From positions 124,001 to 188,000 of the forward strand of contig JAFDXL010000008.1 in NCBI GenBank assembly GCA_018267955.1: a stretch of 64,000 nt of DNA, in the 5' to 3' direction. Below, one piece after another: positions 50,219-59,027 of the stretch; position 1 is the stretch's first letter; the number at the start of each line of letters is the position of its first letter. This stretch comes from Bacteroidota bacterium (GTDB lineage: Bacteria; Bacteroidota; Bacteroidia; Chitinophagales; Chitinophagaceae). A model generated the notes under the pieces. That model was not told the origin of the DNA. It did no database searches and saw only the letters and a program-made list of their open reading frames with translations. The translations under genes were made by a program, and so were the position numbers.

Positions 50219-53200
50219 ATGAAAAGGAACGCTTTTCTGATACCCATTATATTGAACTTATGTTTGTTTTTTGTCATTAACATAAGTTATGCAAGCCCTG
50301 AACCCGGTAAAGGCTTCCATTCATCTGTATCTTTTATTGAAAACAAGGGACAATTAATCGACCAGCATAATGTTAGCAGGAAAGATATTCAGTTTGCATT
50401 ACAACAAAATGGTCTGGGAATTTTTATAGGTAATGGAGAATTTCACTATCAATGGATGCAAACCCTATTACCGGCTGATGGAAAAATAAAGGTCGCGGCA
50501 AATGAAAAGATCACTGCAAAATATGCGCGTATAGATGTAAAATTGCTGGGAGCAAATAAAAATGCACAAGTAATAAAAGAGCAGAAGGCCGAAGATTATA
50601 GAAATTATTATTTGCCTCAATGCCCGGATGGTATTACAGCTGAGGCATATCAAAAGATAACGTACAAGAACATTTACCCCAATATTGATTGGGTGATGTA
50701 CATCAACTCTTCCAACACGCTTAAATACGACTTTATTGTTCATAAAGGAGCAAATCCATCGGTTATCCAATTGCAATACAGCGGAGCCACTGCTATGAAT
50801 CTTACTGCAAAAGGATCCTTAAAGATTAAAAGCTCACTAGGGTCTGTAGAAGAAGATGCACCATTGTGTTACCTGGAAGGTGGTAAACAGATATCATCGA
50901 AATATGAGTTAAACGGAAATGTACTGTCGTTTAAAATAGATCAATACGATGCATTGAACAATGACCTGATCATAGATCCCAGCCTGGACTGGGCAACTTA
51001 TTTTGGTGGTAACAATGACGATTTTGGCTATTCAGTTGCCACTGATACTAATGGTAATGCATATTTGGCCGGCCGAACGAACAGTACAACAGGTATTGCA
51101 ACTTCGGGTGCATACACTGATACATTAAACAACGGTAGTATCGATGCTTATATTGCTATGTATAACACCTCCGGTTCGCTACAGTGGGCTACTTATTATG
51201 GGGGAAGCAATACAGATATCTTCTTTTACCTGGCTACAGACACATTAGATCATGTTTATGCTGCGGGCCTAACAGCCAGTACATCTGCTATTGCATCCTC
51301 ATCAGGTGTTAGCCAGTCATCCTACGGCGGTGGTAATTGTGATGCCTATCTTGTAAAGTTTAATAAGAATGGTACAAGATCATGGGCCACTTATTTTGGC
51401 GGTACCGGCGACGAAAGCACCGCCTCCACTTTTGATGATTATATGGTAGGGGTTGCGTGGGATCATTTTACCAACACGGTTTATTTAGTTGGTAATACTG
51501 TTAGCACAGGATTAGGTACCATTTCCGGCCATACTTCCATAAGCGGTGGTGCAGATGCTTATATCACTCAGTTTTCGTCCAGTGGTACGGTGCAATGGTG
51601 TAGCTACTACGGCGGTACTGCTGAAGATAAGGCAATAAAAGTTGCCTGCGATGGTAATGGTTTCGCATATATAATCGGTAAAACACGTAGTTCGTCTGGT
51701 ATTGCCTACCCTAGCAGTAGCGTTGCACAAGGTACCTATGGTGGGAATGATGATGCTTTTATAGCTAAGTTCAACTCCACTGGTGGCGTACGATGGTGCA
51801 CCTACCTTGGTGGTTCGGCTTACGATATTGCACAAGGTGTAGGTACTGATATTTCCGGCAATGTATATGTTACAGGCACTACCCAAAGTTCAAATTTAAG
51901 TTACGGCAGCAATGTATTCCAGAGTGTCATCGCAGGTGGCGATGAGTCATTTCTTACAAAATATGATTCTTCGGGTGCACGTATCTGGTTTACTTATTTT
52001 GGAGGAACTCAGGCGGATCAAACCGCCGATATCGCCATTGATGCAACAGGCAATGTATGTTTTAGTGGCACTACTGCCAGCCTCGGATTGGCCACAGCAA
52101 ACGCAGCGTCTCAGGGAGCAATCACTGGGGGTAATACGGATGCATTTTTAGCTGTATTTAGTCCTTCCGGTTCACGCACCTATACTACTTATTATGGAGG
52201 GGCCAATGTAGATAACGCATTTGGTATAAGTTATAGCAGGCTGGGCGATTTGTTTATGGCAGGTTGTACCAGCAGCAGTAGCGGCATCGCCCATTATGCG
52301 AGCCAACCTTCAATAGGCGGTAACCAGGATGCATATTTATGTAAGTTTAAAGCAGATACCTCTGCTTTTATTGTAGTGCCCTTTAGCACGCTGTCATACT
52401 GCCAGGGCGATAGTATACACGTTCCTTATGGCGTAACTAATCCGTTTTTGTCTGGCAATACTTTCACACTCCAGCTATCTGATGCATCCGGTAGTTTTAC
52501 CACACCGGTTACGTTGGGCACGGTTAGCTCCAGTGCCGCAGGCATCATAAATGGCAGGATCCCGGTAAGCCAGTCAATTGGTACAGGCTATCGTATCAGA
52601 ATTGTTGGAAGCAATCCCGCTAATATTTCTTTCGATAATGGATCTAATATTTCTGTAAAGCTCAAGCCGGCAGCACCTACCTTTACAACCAATAGCCCTG
52701 TATGTAGCGGTAATACACTCACATTCTCAGCCTCGACCACTACATCAGGTAGCGGCATTACATATAGCTGGAAGGGTCCGAATAGTTTTACCAATAATTC
52801 ACAATCTACATTCGTTGCTAAAGCGCCTGTTAGTGCTACGGGGTATTACGCGGCAACAGTTACGTTTAATGGTTGTGCAGCAAAAGATAGCATATTGCTG
52901 ACTGTAAAAAGGACGCCGGATACCCCTGTTATTACAGGTAGCAGACTAGTGTGCACGGGTGATTCCATCCGGTTAAGCGCTGCAAGCGGACCTTCCGGAG
53001 TATCCTATGACTGGCGGGGGCCTTCTTCTTTCACAGCAACTACCAAGGATATCAAGATCGGCAATCTTACCACATCCAGTTCTGGATATTATGTTGCAAC
53101 GGCAACTCTAGGTACTTGTTCTTCTACGGATAGCGCAAACATTGTAGTGAAGCAATCGCTCACCCCAACATTGACGGTGAGCCCTAATCCAATTACTATC

Positions 53201-54004
53201 TGTATTAATGACACGGCTGTTTTTACCGCTGTTGGTACCAACGGTGGTAATAACCCAACATATCAATGGTATTCTAATGGTAATTTGATCAATAACAGCT
53301 TGCCATTGTTGGTAGATACTTTCGGTCAAAACGGAGATATTGTTCGCTGTATTTTCACGTCTGATGAGTTATGTTTAACTCGTCCTGCAGATACAGTCGA
53401 TATAACCTTAGTTAAGGTTCCCCCTGTTCCTCCGCAGGTTTCAATAACGGCAGATCCTGTAAAAGGTGGCCCGCCATGGTGTATCACCTTTAGGGCACAC
53501 CCTATATTTGGTGGCGCGCATCCTACGTATAAATGGTATAAAAATGGCATATTAATTCCCTTGCCTGGGCTTGGTGTTGACAGAGATACGGTGATCTTAT
53601 GTTATGATGATCCGCATTTTGCAATAGAACCCGGGGACATAATCAGCTGTTCTATTATCAGTGACCTGAGTTGTACCAATCCTAAAGAGGCATTTTCTAA
53701 TACTATTTCTATAGACTCTTTAACGGGAATTGGTAAGTTCAACCTGGCAGATCAGTTACAATTGTTCCCTAATCCTAATACAGGTGAATTTGTAATTAAA
53801 GGTGAATTGCCACAAGCAGGTGTATATCATGTTGATGTAATTAATAGCATTGGCCAAATTGTTTTCAACAGGGTAATGACTGCAGCTAACAAGCAGATCA
53901 GCGAAAAAATAACCTTACCTGATGCAAGCCCGGGGGTATATCTATTAAGGTTAAGATCCGGAGATGATATTGCTGTTTGGCGGGTGGTTGTAAATAGTCA
54001 ATAA
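50219..54004 (+). CDS. Giant T9SS surface protein: seven-repeat propeller head, mixed Ig stalk
   Basis: This 1261-residue protein has a signal peptide ending SYA before SPEPG. The pre-SBBP domain is at about 36-255 (FIENKGQLIDQHNVSRKDI; PNIDWVMYINSS; LIIDPS), then seven propeller repeats at about 257-715 (WATYFGGNNDDFGYSVATDT and so on), and the LSD module (LQLSDASGSF). Two standard Ig-like domains follow near 824 and 908, then two of another type with a Y.WY.NG core (PTYQWYSNG, PTYKWYKNG) near 990 and 1080. The sorting domain (LFPNPNTGEF) closes it. The stalk therefore differs from its relatives at 1600 and 5681. An intrinsic terminator follows. Confidence 0.88.
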   Translation: MKRNAFLIPIILNLCLFFVINISYASPEPGKGFHSSVSFIENKGQLIDQHNVSRKDIQFALQQNGLGIFIGNGEFHYQWMQTLLPADGKIKVAANEKITAKYARIDVKLLGANKNAQVIKEQKAEDYRNYYLPQCPDGITAEAYQKITYKNIYPNIDWVMYINSSNTLKYDFIVHKGANPSVIQLQYSGATAMNLTAKGSLKIKSSLGSVEEDAPLCYLEGGKQISSKYELNGNVLSFKIDQYDALNNDLIIDPSLDWATYFGGNNDDFGYSVATDTNGNAYLAGRTNSTTGIATSGAYTDTLNNGSIDAYIAMYNTSGSLQWATYYGGSNTDIFFYLATDTLDHVYAAGLTASTSAIASSSGVSQSSYGGGNCDAYLVKFNKNGTRSWATYFGGTGDESTASTFDDYMVGVAWDHFTNTVYLVGNTVSTGLGTISGHTSISGGADAYITQFSSSGTVQWCSYYGGTAEDKAIKVACDGNGFAYIIGKTRSSSGIAYPSSSVAQGTYGGNDDAFIAKFNSTGGVRWCTYLGGSAYDIAQGVGTDISGNVYVTGTTQSSNLSYGSNVFQSVIAGGDESFLTKYDSSGARIWFTYFGGTQADQTADIAIDATGNVCFSGTTASLGLATANAASQGAITGGNTDAFLAVFSPSGSRTYTTYYGGANVDNAFGISYSRLGDLFMAGCTSSSSGIAHYASQPSIGGNQDAYLCKFKADTSAFIVVPFSTLSYCQGDSIHVPYGVTNPFLSGNTFTLQLSDASGSFTTPVTLGTVSSSAAGIINGRIPVSQSIGTGYRIRIVGSNPANISFDNGSNISVKLKPAAPTFTTNSPVCSGNTLTFSASTTTSGSGITYSWKGPNSFTNNSQSTFVAKAPVSATGYYAATVTFNGCAAKDSILLTVKRTPDTPVITGSRLVCTGDSIRLSAASGPSGVSYDWRGPSSFTATTKDIKIGNLTTSSSGYYVATATLGTCSSTDSANIVVKQSLTPTLTVSPNPITICINDTAVFTAVGTNGGNNPTYQWYSNGNLINNSLPLLVDTFGQNGDIVRCIFTSDELCLTRPADTVDITLVKVPPVPPQVSITADPVKGGPPWCITFRAHPIFGGAHPTYKWYKNGILIPLPGLGVDRDTVILCYDDPHFAIEPGDIISCSIISDLSCTNPKEAFSNTISIDSLTGIGKFNLADQLQLFPNPNTGEFVIKGELPQAGVYHVDVINSIGQIVFNRVMTAANKQISEKITLPDASPGVYLLRLRSGDDIAVWRVVVNSQ

Positions 54005-54023
54005 GATCTTATATAATAAAGGC

Positions 54024-54048
54024 GCCGGCACATTGTGCCGGCTTTTTT
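54024..54048 (+). terminator. Strong terminator after the third propeller-headed gene
   Basis: GCCGGCAC and GTGCCGGC form an 8-bp GC stem with a 3-nt loop, followed by seven T. Confidence 0.9.
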
Positions 54049-54136
54049 TAGCACATTTTTATGCAGATAATTATATTTTATCTGTTGGAGTATTTAAGTT
54101 ATATTGTATTAGCGAATAAAGATGATTTTGAGTTAA

Positions 54137-56455
54137 GTGTTACGTAACCTGTTCATAGCCTTATTGTTTATTGTGCTGCCGTATTTAGGCAGTGCGCAGG
54201 GATACTATAACGTTACGCATACAAGCGGTAAGCGTATAATAGCAGGTGTTGAGGTAGAAGTGGTAGCAATAGATTCTCCCGGTGTTTATCCGGATCCTTC
54301 CTATTGTGTAGGCCCTTACTTTATTGGCACCACTATTGCGAGAAAAGCCCCGGTGACGAATGGATATGAATTTCGCTTTTCTGTGCCTGTACGCCAGGTT
54401 AGGTTCAAGGTCAGTTCATCAGATTACGGCGAAGAGCTCAGCACCTTTGTCAACGGAAGTTTTTTCCCACTCACAGCCGCTAATTTGTCTGCGCTTTCAG
54501 GCTGCGGTAATGGCGGGCACACTTATATCTCAAATGGTAAAATAGATTTTGATAGTGCAACACGGGATAACAGCACACAAATAACCATTGCCAGCAGCGG
54601 AATAAATTCTATTGATTTATATGACCTGATACAAAATGCAGGAAGCGTTTTTTCCTTTCAGTTTGTTTTTGACACAACCGTTTCAATAGTTAATTACACA
54701 GATACGATGTTGTGCGCAGGTGATAGTATTCATATTGCCTATAAGTTGACGGGTAGCTTTTTGCAGGGTAATACGTTTACTTTTCAGTTGTCGGATAAGA
54801 GCGGCAGCTTTGCTAACCCTACTGTTCTGGGAACAAAAGCAGATACTGCCAATGGCATGTTCGTAGGTATTGTTCCCTCAGGATTAACGTCAGGTGATGA
54901 ATACCGTATTCGGATTGTTTCATCTAAGCCCGGTTTGGTGTCAGAACCCAATGATAAAAAAATAGGTATTGGTAATCCTATTACAGTTAGGGCATACGCT
55001 TCCTCTCCGGTATGTTTGCATGATACATTCATTTTAGGAGCTACCGTTTTTTCTCATTACTCAGATTTTTTCTGGAATGGGCCCGGAGTACCTGCCATTA
55101 ACTTCGCTTCAGAGCACATAAAAATTCCCGATGCTGTTTTTGCAGATTCAGGTATGTATTATGTAGAGGCCAGGGATTACGGTTGTAAAAGCTTTGACTC
55201 AGTATATCTTGTTGTCAGGGACAATCCTATAAAGTCAATCGGTACATCTTCAGTAAGCTTTTGTACGGGAGATACCATCAGGCTTTATAGCAAAGTAGAT
55301 ACGGGCAATGTTCAAAATATTTGGACGACCCCATTAGGTACCCAATATTTTTCTAACTCCATTTTATTGCCGGCAGCCAAACTTTCAGATAGCGGTGCAT
55401 ACACTTTACTGACAATTGCAGATGGGTGTATGGGTCGTGATACTGTAGATATTGAAGTGAAAAAAACGCCATCGCCGGCGTTGTTTGCCGGTAATGTGTG
55501 CACAGGAGATACGTTACGTATATCTGCCGGATATATACCCGGTGCAACCTACGAATGGAGCGGCCCGGGAAGTATTCGATTTACTGCAAGGGATACAGCT
55601 TTTATTAATGCTATCACAAGCTTAGGCGGTTCTTATAAAGTAAAGGTCACAGCCAATGGATGTGAGGCTTTAGATTCTGTTAATGCATTGGTAAAAGCAA
55701 GACCGTATAAGCCCAACGGCAGTGTAAATACTCCAGTTTGTGAATCCAGTGATCTCCACTTATCTGCATTTGATACAACAGTGGCTATACGTTACTATTG
55801 GACTACGCCATCGAATGATATATTATACGGTTCAGATAATTACATCAGGAAAATAAGCGTGGCTGAATCAGGAACTTACGTTTTTGTTGCAGAGAAGGAT
55901 GGATGCATGGCTATGGATAGTTTTGATGTGCAGGTCATGCACACACCAATCCCACCCCAGGTAAGCTACAATGATCCCATAAAGCAGGGTGAGGAGCTTA
56001 TACTTACTATTAAGGATCCCGAACCAGGTGTTGACTACAAATGGATAGGGCCAAATAACTTTTATAGCACTGCGTATAGCCCGCATATAAAGAATATAAC
56101 TACACTCAACTCAGGTAGTTATATCGTAGATGCCCGGTTGGGGATTTGCAAGTCTTCGTCTAAGATCTTTGTAGATATTCTTTCTTCGCTAGATACAGAT
56201 ATGGTGGTACTGTATCCAAATCCTTGTAACGGAAATTTTTGGGTGAAAGCAATAGCAAAGGCCGATCAGAAAATCCTGGTGCATATTGTTAATGCCGCAG
56301 GTCAGCTTGTTTATACCCAATGGCTGCAAACACAGAATAAGCATATAGAACAGGCATTCGAACTTAGGGATGCGTTATCAAGTGGTGTTAATAACTTCCG
56401 TATCAGGCTCGATGGTAAGACGTACACAATACCCTTTGTGGTAGATAGATATTAA
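54137..56455 (+). CDS. T9SS surface protein with unknown head and five Ig-like domains, GTG start
   Basis: This 772-residue protein starts at GTG (54137), giving MLRNLFIALLFIVLPYLGSA before QGYYN. The head (about 20-180) is a beta-rich domain, YNVTHTSGKRIIAGVEVEVV onward to FVFDTTVSIV, that I do not recognise. The LSD module follows (FQLSDKSGSF, about 185-285). Five Ig-like domains start near 290, 375, 452, 532 and 612; the last has DPIKQGE in place of the first Cys. The sorting domain reads VVLYPNPCNGNF. It stops 6 bp before the next giant gene, so the two are co-transcribed. Confidence 0.85.
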   Translation: MLRNLFIALLFIVLPYLGSAQGYYNVTHTSGKRIIAGVEVEVVAIDSPGVYPDPSYCVGPYFIGTTIARKAPVTNGYEFRFSVPVRQVRFKVSSSDYGEELSTFVNGSFFPLTAANLSALSGCGNGGHTYISNGKIDFDSATRDNSTQITIASSGINSIDLYDLIQNAGSVFSFQFVFDTTVSIVNYTDTMLCAGDSIHIAYKLTGSFLQGNTFTFQLSDKSGSFANPTVLGTKADTANGMFVGIVPSGLTSGDEYRIRIVSSKPGLVSEPNDKKIGIGNPITVRAYASSPVCLHDTFILGATVFSHYSDFFWNGPGVPAINFASEHIKIPDAVFADSGMYYVEARDYGCKSFDSVYLVVRDNPIKSIGTSSVSFCTGDTIRLYSKVDTGNVQNIWTTPLGTQYFSNSILLPAAKLSDSGAYTLLTIADGCMGRDTVDIEVKKTPSPALFAGNVCTGDTLRISAGYIPGATYEWSGPGSIRFTARDTAFINAITSLGGSYKVKVTANGCEALDSVNALVKARPYKPNGSVNTPVCESSDLHLSAFDTTVAIRYYWTTPSNDILYGSDNYIRKISVAESGTYVFVAEKDGCMAMDSFDVQVMHTPIPPQVSYNDPIKQGEELILTIKDPEPGVDYKWIGPNNFYSTAYSPHIKNITTLNSGSYIVDARLGICKSSSKIFVDILSSLDTDMVVLYPNPCNGNFWVKAIAKADQKILVHIVNAAGQLVYTQWLQTQNKHIEQAFELRDALSSGVNNFRIRLDGKTYTIPFVVDRY

Positions 56456-56461
56456 TGTAGT

Positions 56462-58918
56462 ATGAGGAGAAGCGTATTGATATTGTTTTTAATGACGTTT
56501 GCTATTTGTAGTAATGGGCAAAATCTTATTTCCAACGGTGGGTTTGAAAATTATAGTGCTTGCCCCACAGCAACTTCCATGTTTGGCGGATATTGTACAG
56601 GTTGGTCATCTTATACAAATGGCACGCCGGATTATTATAACAGCTGCGCAGCATCCGCTACTGGGGTTTCCACACCTGCAAATATCAATGGCACCCAGGC
56701 TGCAGCAAATGGCAATGCCTATTGCGGCATTGTTGATTATGCAGGCAATGTTGATTTTAAAGAATATATCGAAACAGGTATAAGCACATTACAGGCAGGT
56801 GCTACTTACACAGTATCTATGTATGTGTCTTTGGCAGATAATGCGGGCTTTGCTTCAAATGGATTAGGTATGTTCTTTTTTAAGAACGGGCCTGCTTCAA
56901 TAGCTAGTACTAATAAACTTAATACCACTCCACAGGTAAGTTTTTCCGCTTACGGACCGTTGACCAACAAATCAGGCTGGACGAAATTAGAAGGAAGTTT
57001 TGTCGCTGATTCTGCTTACGATCATGTAGTTATCGGTGGATTTAAAGATAACAGCAGTATACAGATAACGAATATGCCATCGGGTACATTGGGTTTATCA
57101 TATTATTACATCGATTCTGTTATGATAAAGGCTGCCGATACAGTCAGCTTTATTGTTATGGATACAACACTTTGCGCAGGAGATAAAGTTAATATAGATT
57201 ACACAGTTAATGCAGCTGTTGCCTTCAATAGCTCCAATACTTTTACTTTACAGCTTTCAGATAATTTGGGCGCTTTTACTTCTCCTGTTAGCATAGGTAC
57301 TGCCTCCGCTACATCCTCCGGAACAATACAGGCTACAATTCCGGTTACTACAGTTACCGGAGGATTATACAGAATGAGAATAGTATCCTCTTCACCTTAT
57401 TATGTATCTGCTATCAGTGATGTAAGCATTGGAATTGGGGGCGGGAAACCACAGCCTAACTTGCATATTACCAGCCCTGTATGCGAACGCGATACTTTTA
57501 CATTAAGTGTAACTGCACCGGGACCGCTGACAGACGCTATTTGGAATGGCCCGGGCCTCAGCAATTCGCATGCAGCCTCTATTACAGTTTTTCATGCAAA
57601 AACTGCTAATGCAGGGATATATACAGTAGATGTTTTTAACTATGGTTGTGAAGCACATGCAAGTGGTAGTTTACAGGTAATAAGTAAGCCCGCCAGGCCA
57701 ATAGGTACAAGTAATAGCCCTGTCTGTAGTGGTAGTACATTGCAGCTTAATGGTACCGGAGCAGGTACCTCGTGGGCCTGGAAAGACGCATTAGGTAATA
57801 TTTATAGTACCAAAGACACTACGATACACCATATTTTAGCAGCAGACTCCGGATTGTATATATTAACTACATTTCAAAATGGATGCTCGGCAAGTGATAC
57901 TGTGCATGTCTTTGTAAAGGAGACACCTATACCCCGACTGTTTACAAACAATCCCTGTGCAGGGGATACGCTGTTTGTAGCAAGCCAATACAAAGATAGC
58001 GGCGCAATATTCCAATGGAATGGTCCTTCAGGTTATACATCCGCACAAAAAATAGTTACCATACCCGGGGTAGGGCAGTCATCTGCAGGTAGCTATTCAG
58101 TAAGCATTACAGGCAGTAATGGATGTGTTGGCATAGATAGCATACAGGCAGTTGTAAAAGACTTGCCACCATCAACCACCATTACAGGCAATATTATTTT
58201 GTGTGAGCAGGATACATTGGTTTTAAAGGCTGCTAATACAGCTCCCGGTGTGTCGTATCATTGGTACGGCCCGCATGGCACCAATATTTCAGACAATACT
58301 ATTATCATTCCAGGTGTAACAAATGGAGCAAGCGGCATTTATTATGTAGAAGCTAACCTCGATAATTGCATCAGAAAAGATAGTACAAGCGTCACTGTGA
58401 ATCACACGCCTGAGCAGCCTGTGGTTGCAGGAGATGCCGAGCTGCAGGCAGGTGAAAGCTTACACCTTTTTGTATCGAATGTAGAATCGGGTACAACATA
58501 TCATTGGAGTGGTCCTCATAACTTTACAGCGTCGGGTACAGAGGTAGCTATAGAAAATATAGGCCGCGACCAGGAGGGAACTTATATTGTAAATGCCACT
58601 GACGGCAACTGCAGCTCTTCTGCAATAACGCTCGTTAAAATAAACGAAGCGGTGAATAACACCGGTTTGCAAATTTTCCCCAACGCAAATGATGGTGATT
58701 TTTTCATCAAATGCACAACGAAATACGATAATAAGATCCAGGTAGTGCTACGCAACTCAACTGGGCAGGTTGTATTTCGGCAAGACTTCTTAACCATTAA
58801 CAATAGCCTGCTTCAAAATATCCGGTTAAGAGGGCGGTTAGCAAGCGGCACTTATATGATTACTGTAATTGTCGACGGGGTCAAATTATCTAAAATTTTA
58901 TCGATAAACCGGATGTAA
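56462..58918 (+). CDS. T9SS surface protein with jelly-roll-like head and five Ig-like domains
   Basis: This 818-residue protein has a signal peptide ending CSNG before QNLIS. The head (about 20-225) begins NLISNGGFENYSACPTATSM, has GYCTGWSSYTNGTPDYYN and GNAYCGIVDY, and ends with a VMIKA strand. This is the layout of the carbohydrate-binding-like jelly-roll in secreted Bacteroidota proteins. The LSD module (LQLSDNLGAF) follows, then five Ig-like domains near 338, 419, 497, 578 and 659; the last lacks the first Cys (ELQAGES). The sorting motif is FPNANDGDF instead of FPNPN.G.F. It is second in an operon with the gene ending at 56455. Confidence 0.85.
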   Translation: MRRSVLILFLMTFAICSNGQNLISNGGFENYSACPTATSMFGGYCTGWSSYTNGTPDYYNSCAASATGVSTPANINGTQAAANGNAYCGIVDYAGNVDFKEYIETGISTLQAGATYTVSMYVSLADNAGFASNGLGMFFFKNGPASIASTNKLNTTPQVSFSAYGPLTNKSGWTKLEGSFVADSAYDHVVIGGFKDNSSIQITNMPSGTLGLSYYYIDSVMIKAADTVSFIVMDTTLCAGDKVNIDYTVNAAVAFNSSNTFTLQLSDNLGAFTSPVSIGTASATSSGTIQATIPVTTVTGGLYRMRIVSSSPYYVSAISDVSIGIGGGKPQPNLHITSPVCERDTFTLSVTAPGPLTDAIWNGPGLSNSHAASITVFHAKTANAGIYTVDVFNYGCEAHASGSLQVISKPARPIGTSNSPVCSGSTLQLNGTGAGTSWAWKDALGNIYSTKDTTIHHILAADSGLYILTTFQNGCSASDTVHVFVKETPIPRLFTNNPCAGDTLFVASQYKDSGAIFQWNGPSGYTSAQKIVTIPGVGQSSAGSYSVSITGSNGCVGIDSIQAVVKDLPPSTTITGNIILCEQDTLVLKAANTAPGVSYHWYGPHGTNISDNTIIIPGVTNGASGIYYVEANLDNCIRKDSTSVTVNHTPEQPVVAGDAELQAGESLHLFVSNVESGTTYHWSGPHNFTASGTEVAIENIGRDQEGTYIVNATDGNCSSSAITLVKINEAVNNTGLQIFPNANDGDFFIKCTTKYDNKIQVVLRNSTGQVVFRQDFLTINNSLLQNIRLRGRLASGTYMITVIVDGVKLSKILSINRM

Positions 58919-59027
58919 ACACTGGTTCTTTCGTTTGCAATTGTAATTTATTAGTTGCGAATTAAAATCCAATTAAGGTGGATGTAAGTCACCGTTTTGC
59001 GCGGTAATCCATCGTATCTTTAAAAGG

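Noticed and set aside
54137-58918. Giant Ig-like proteins as intimin/invasin-type adhesins
   Set aside because: No beta-barrel translocator domain; instead each ends in a T9SS sorting domain.
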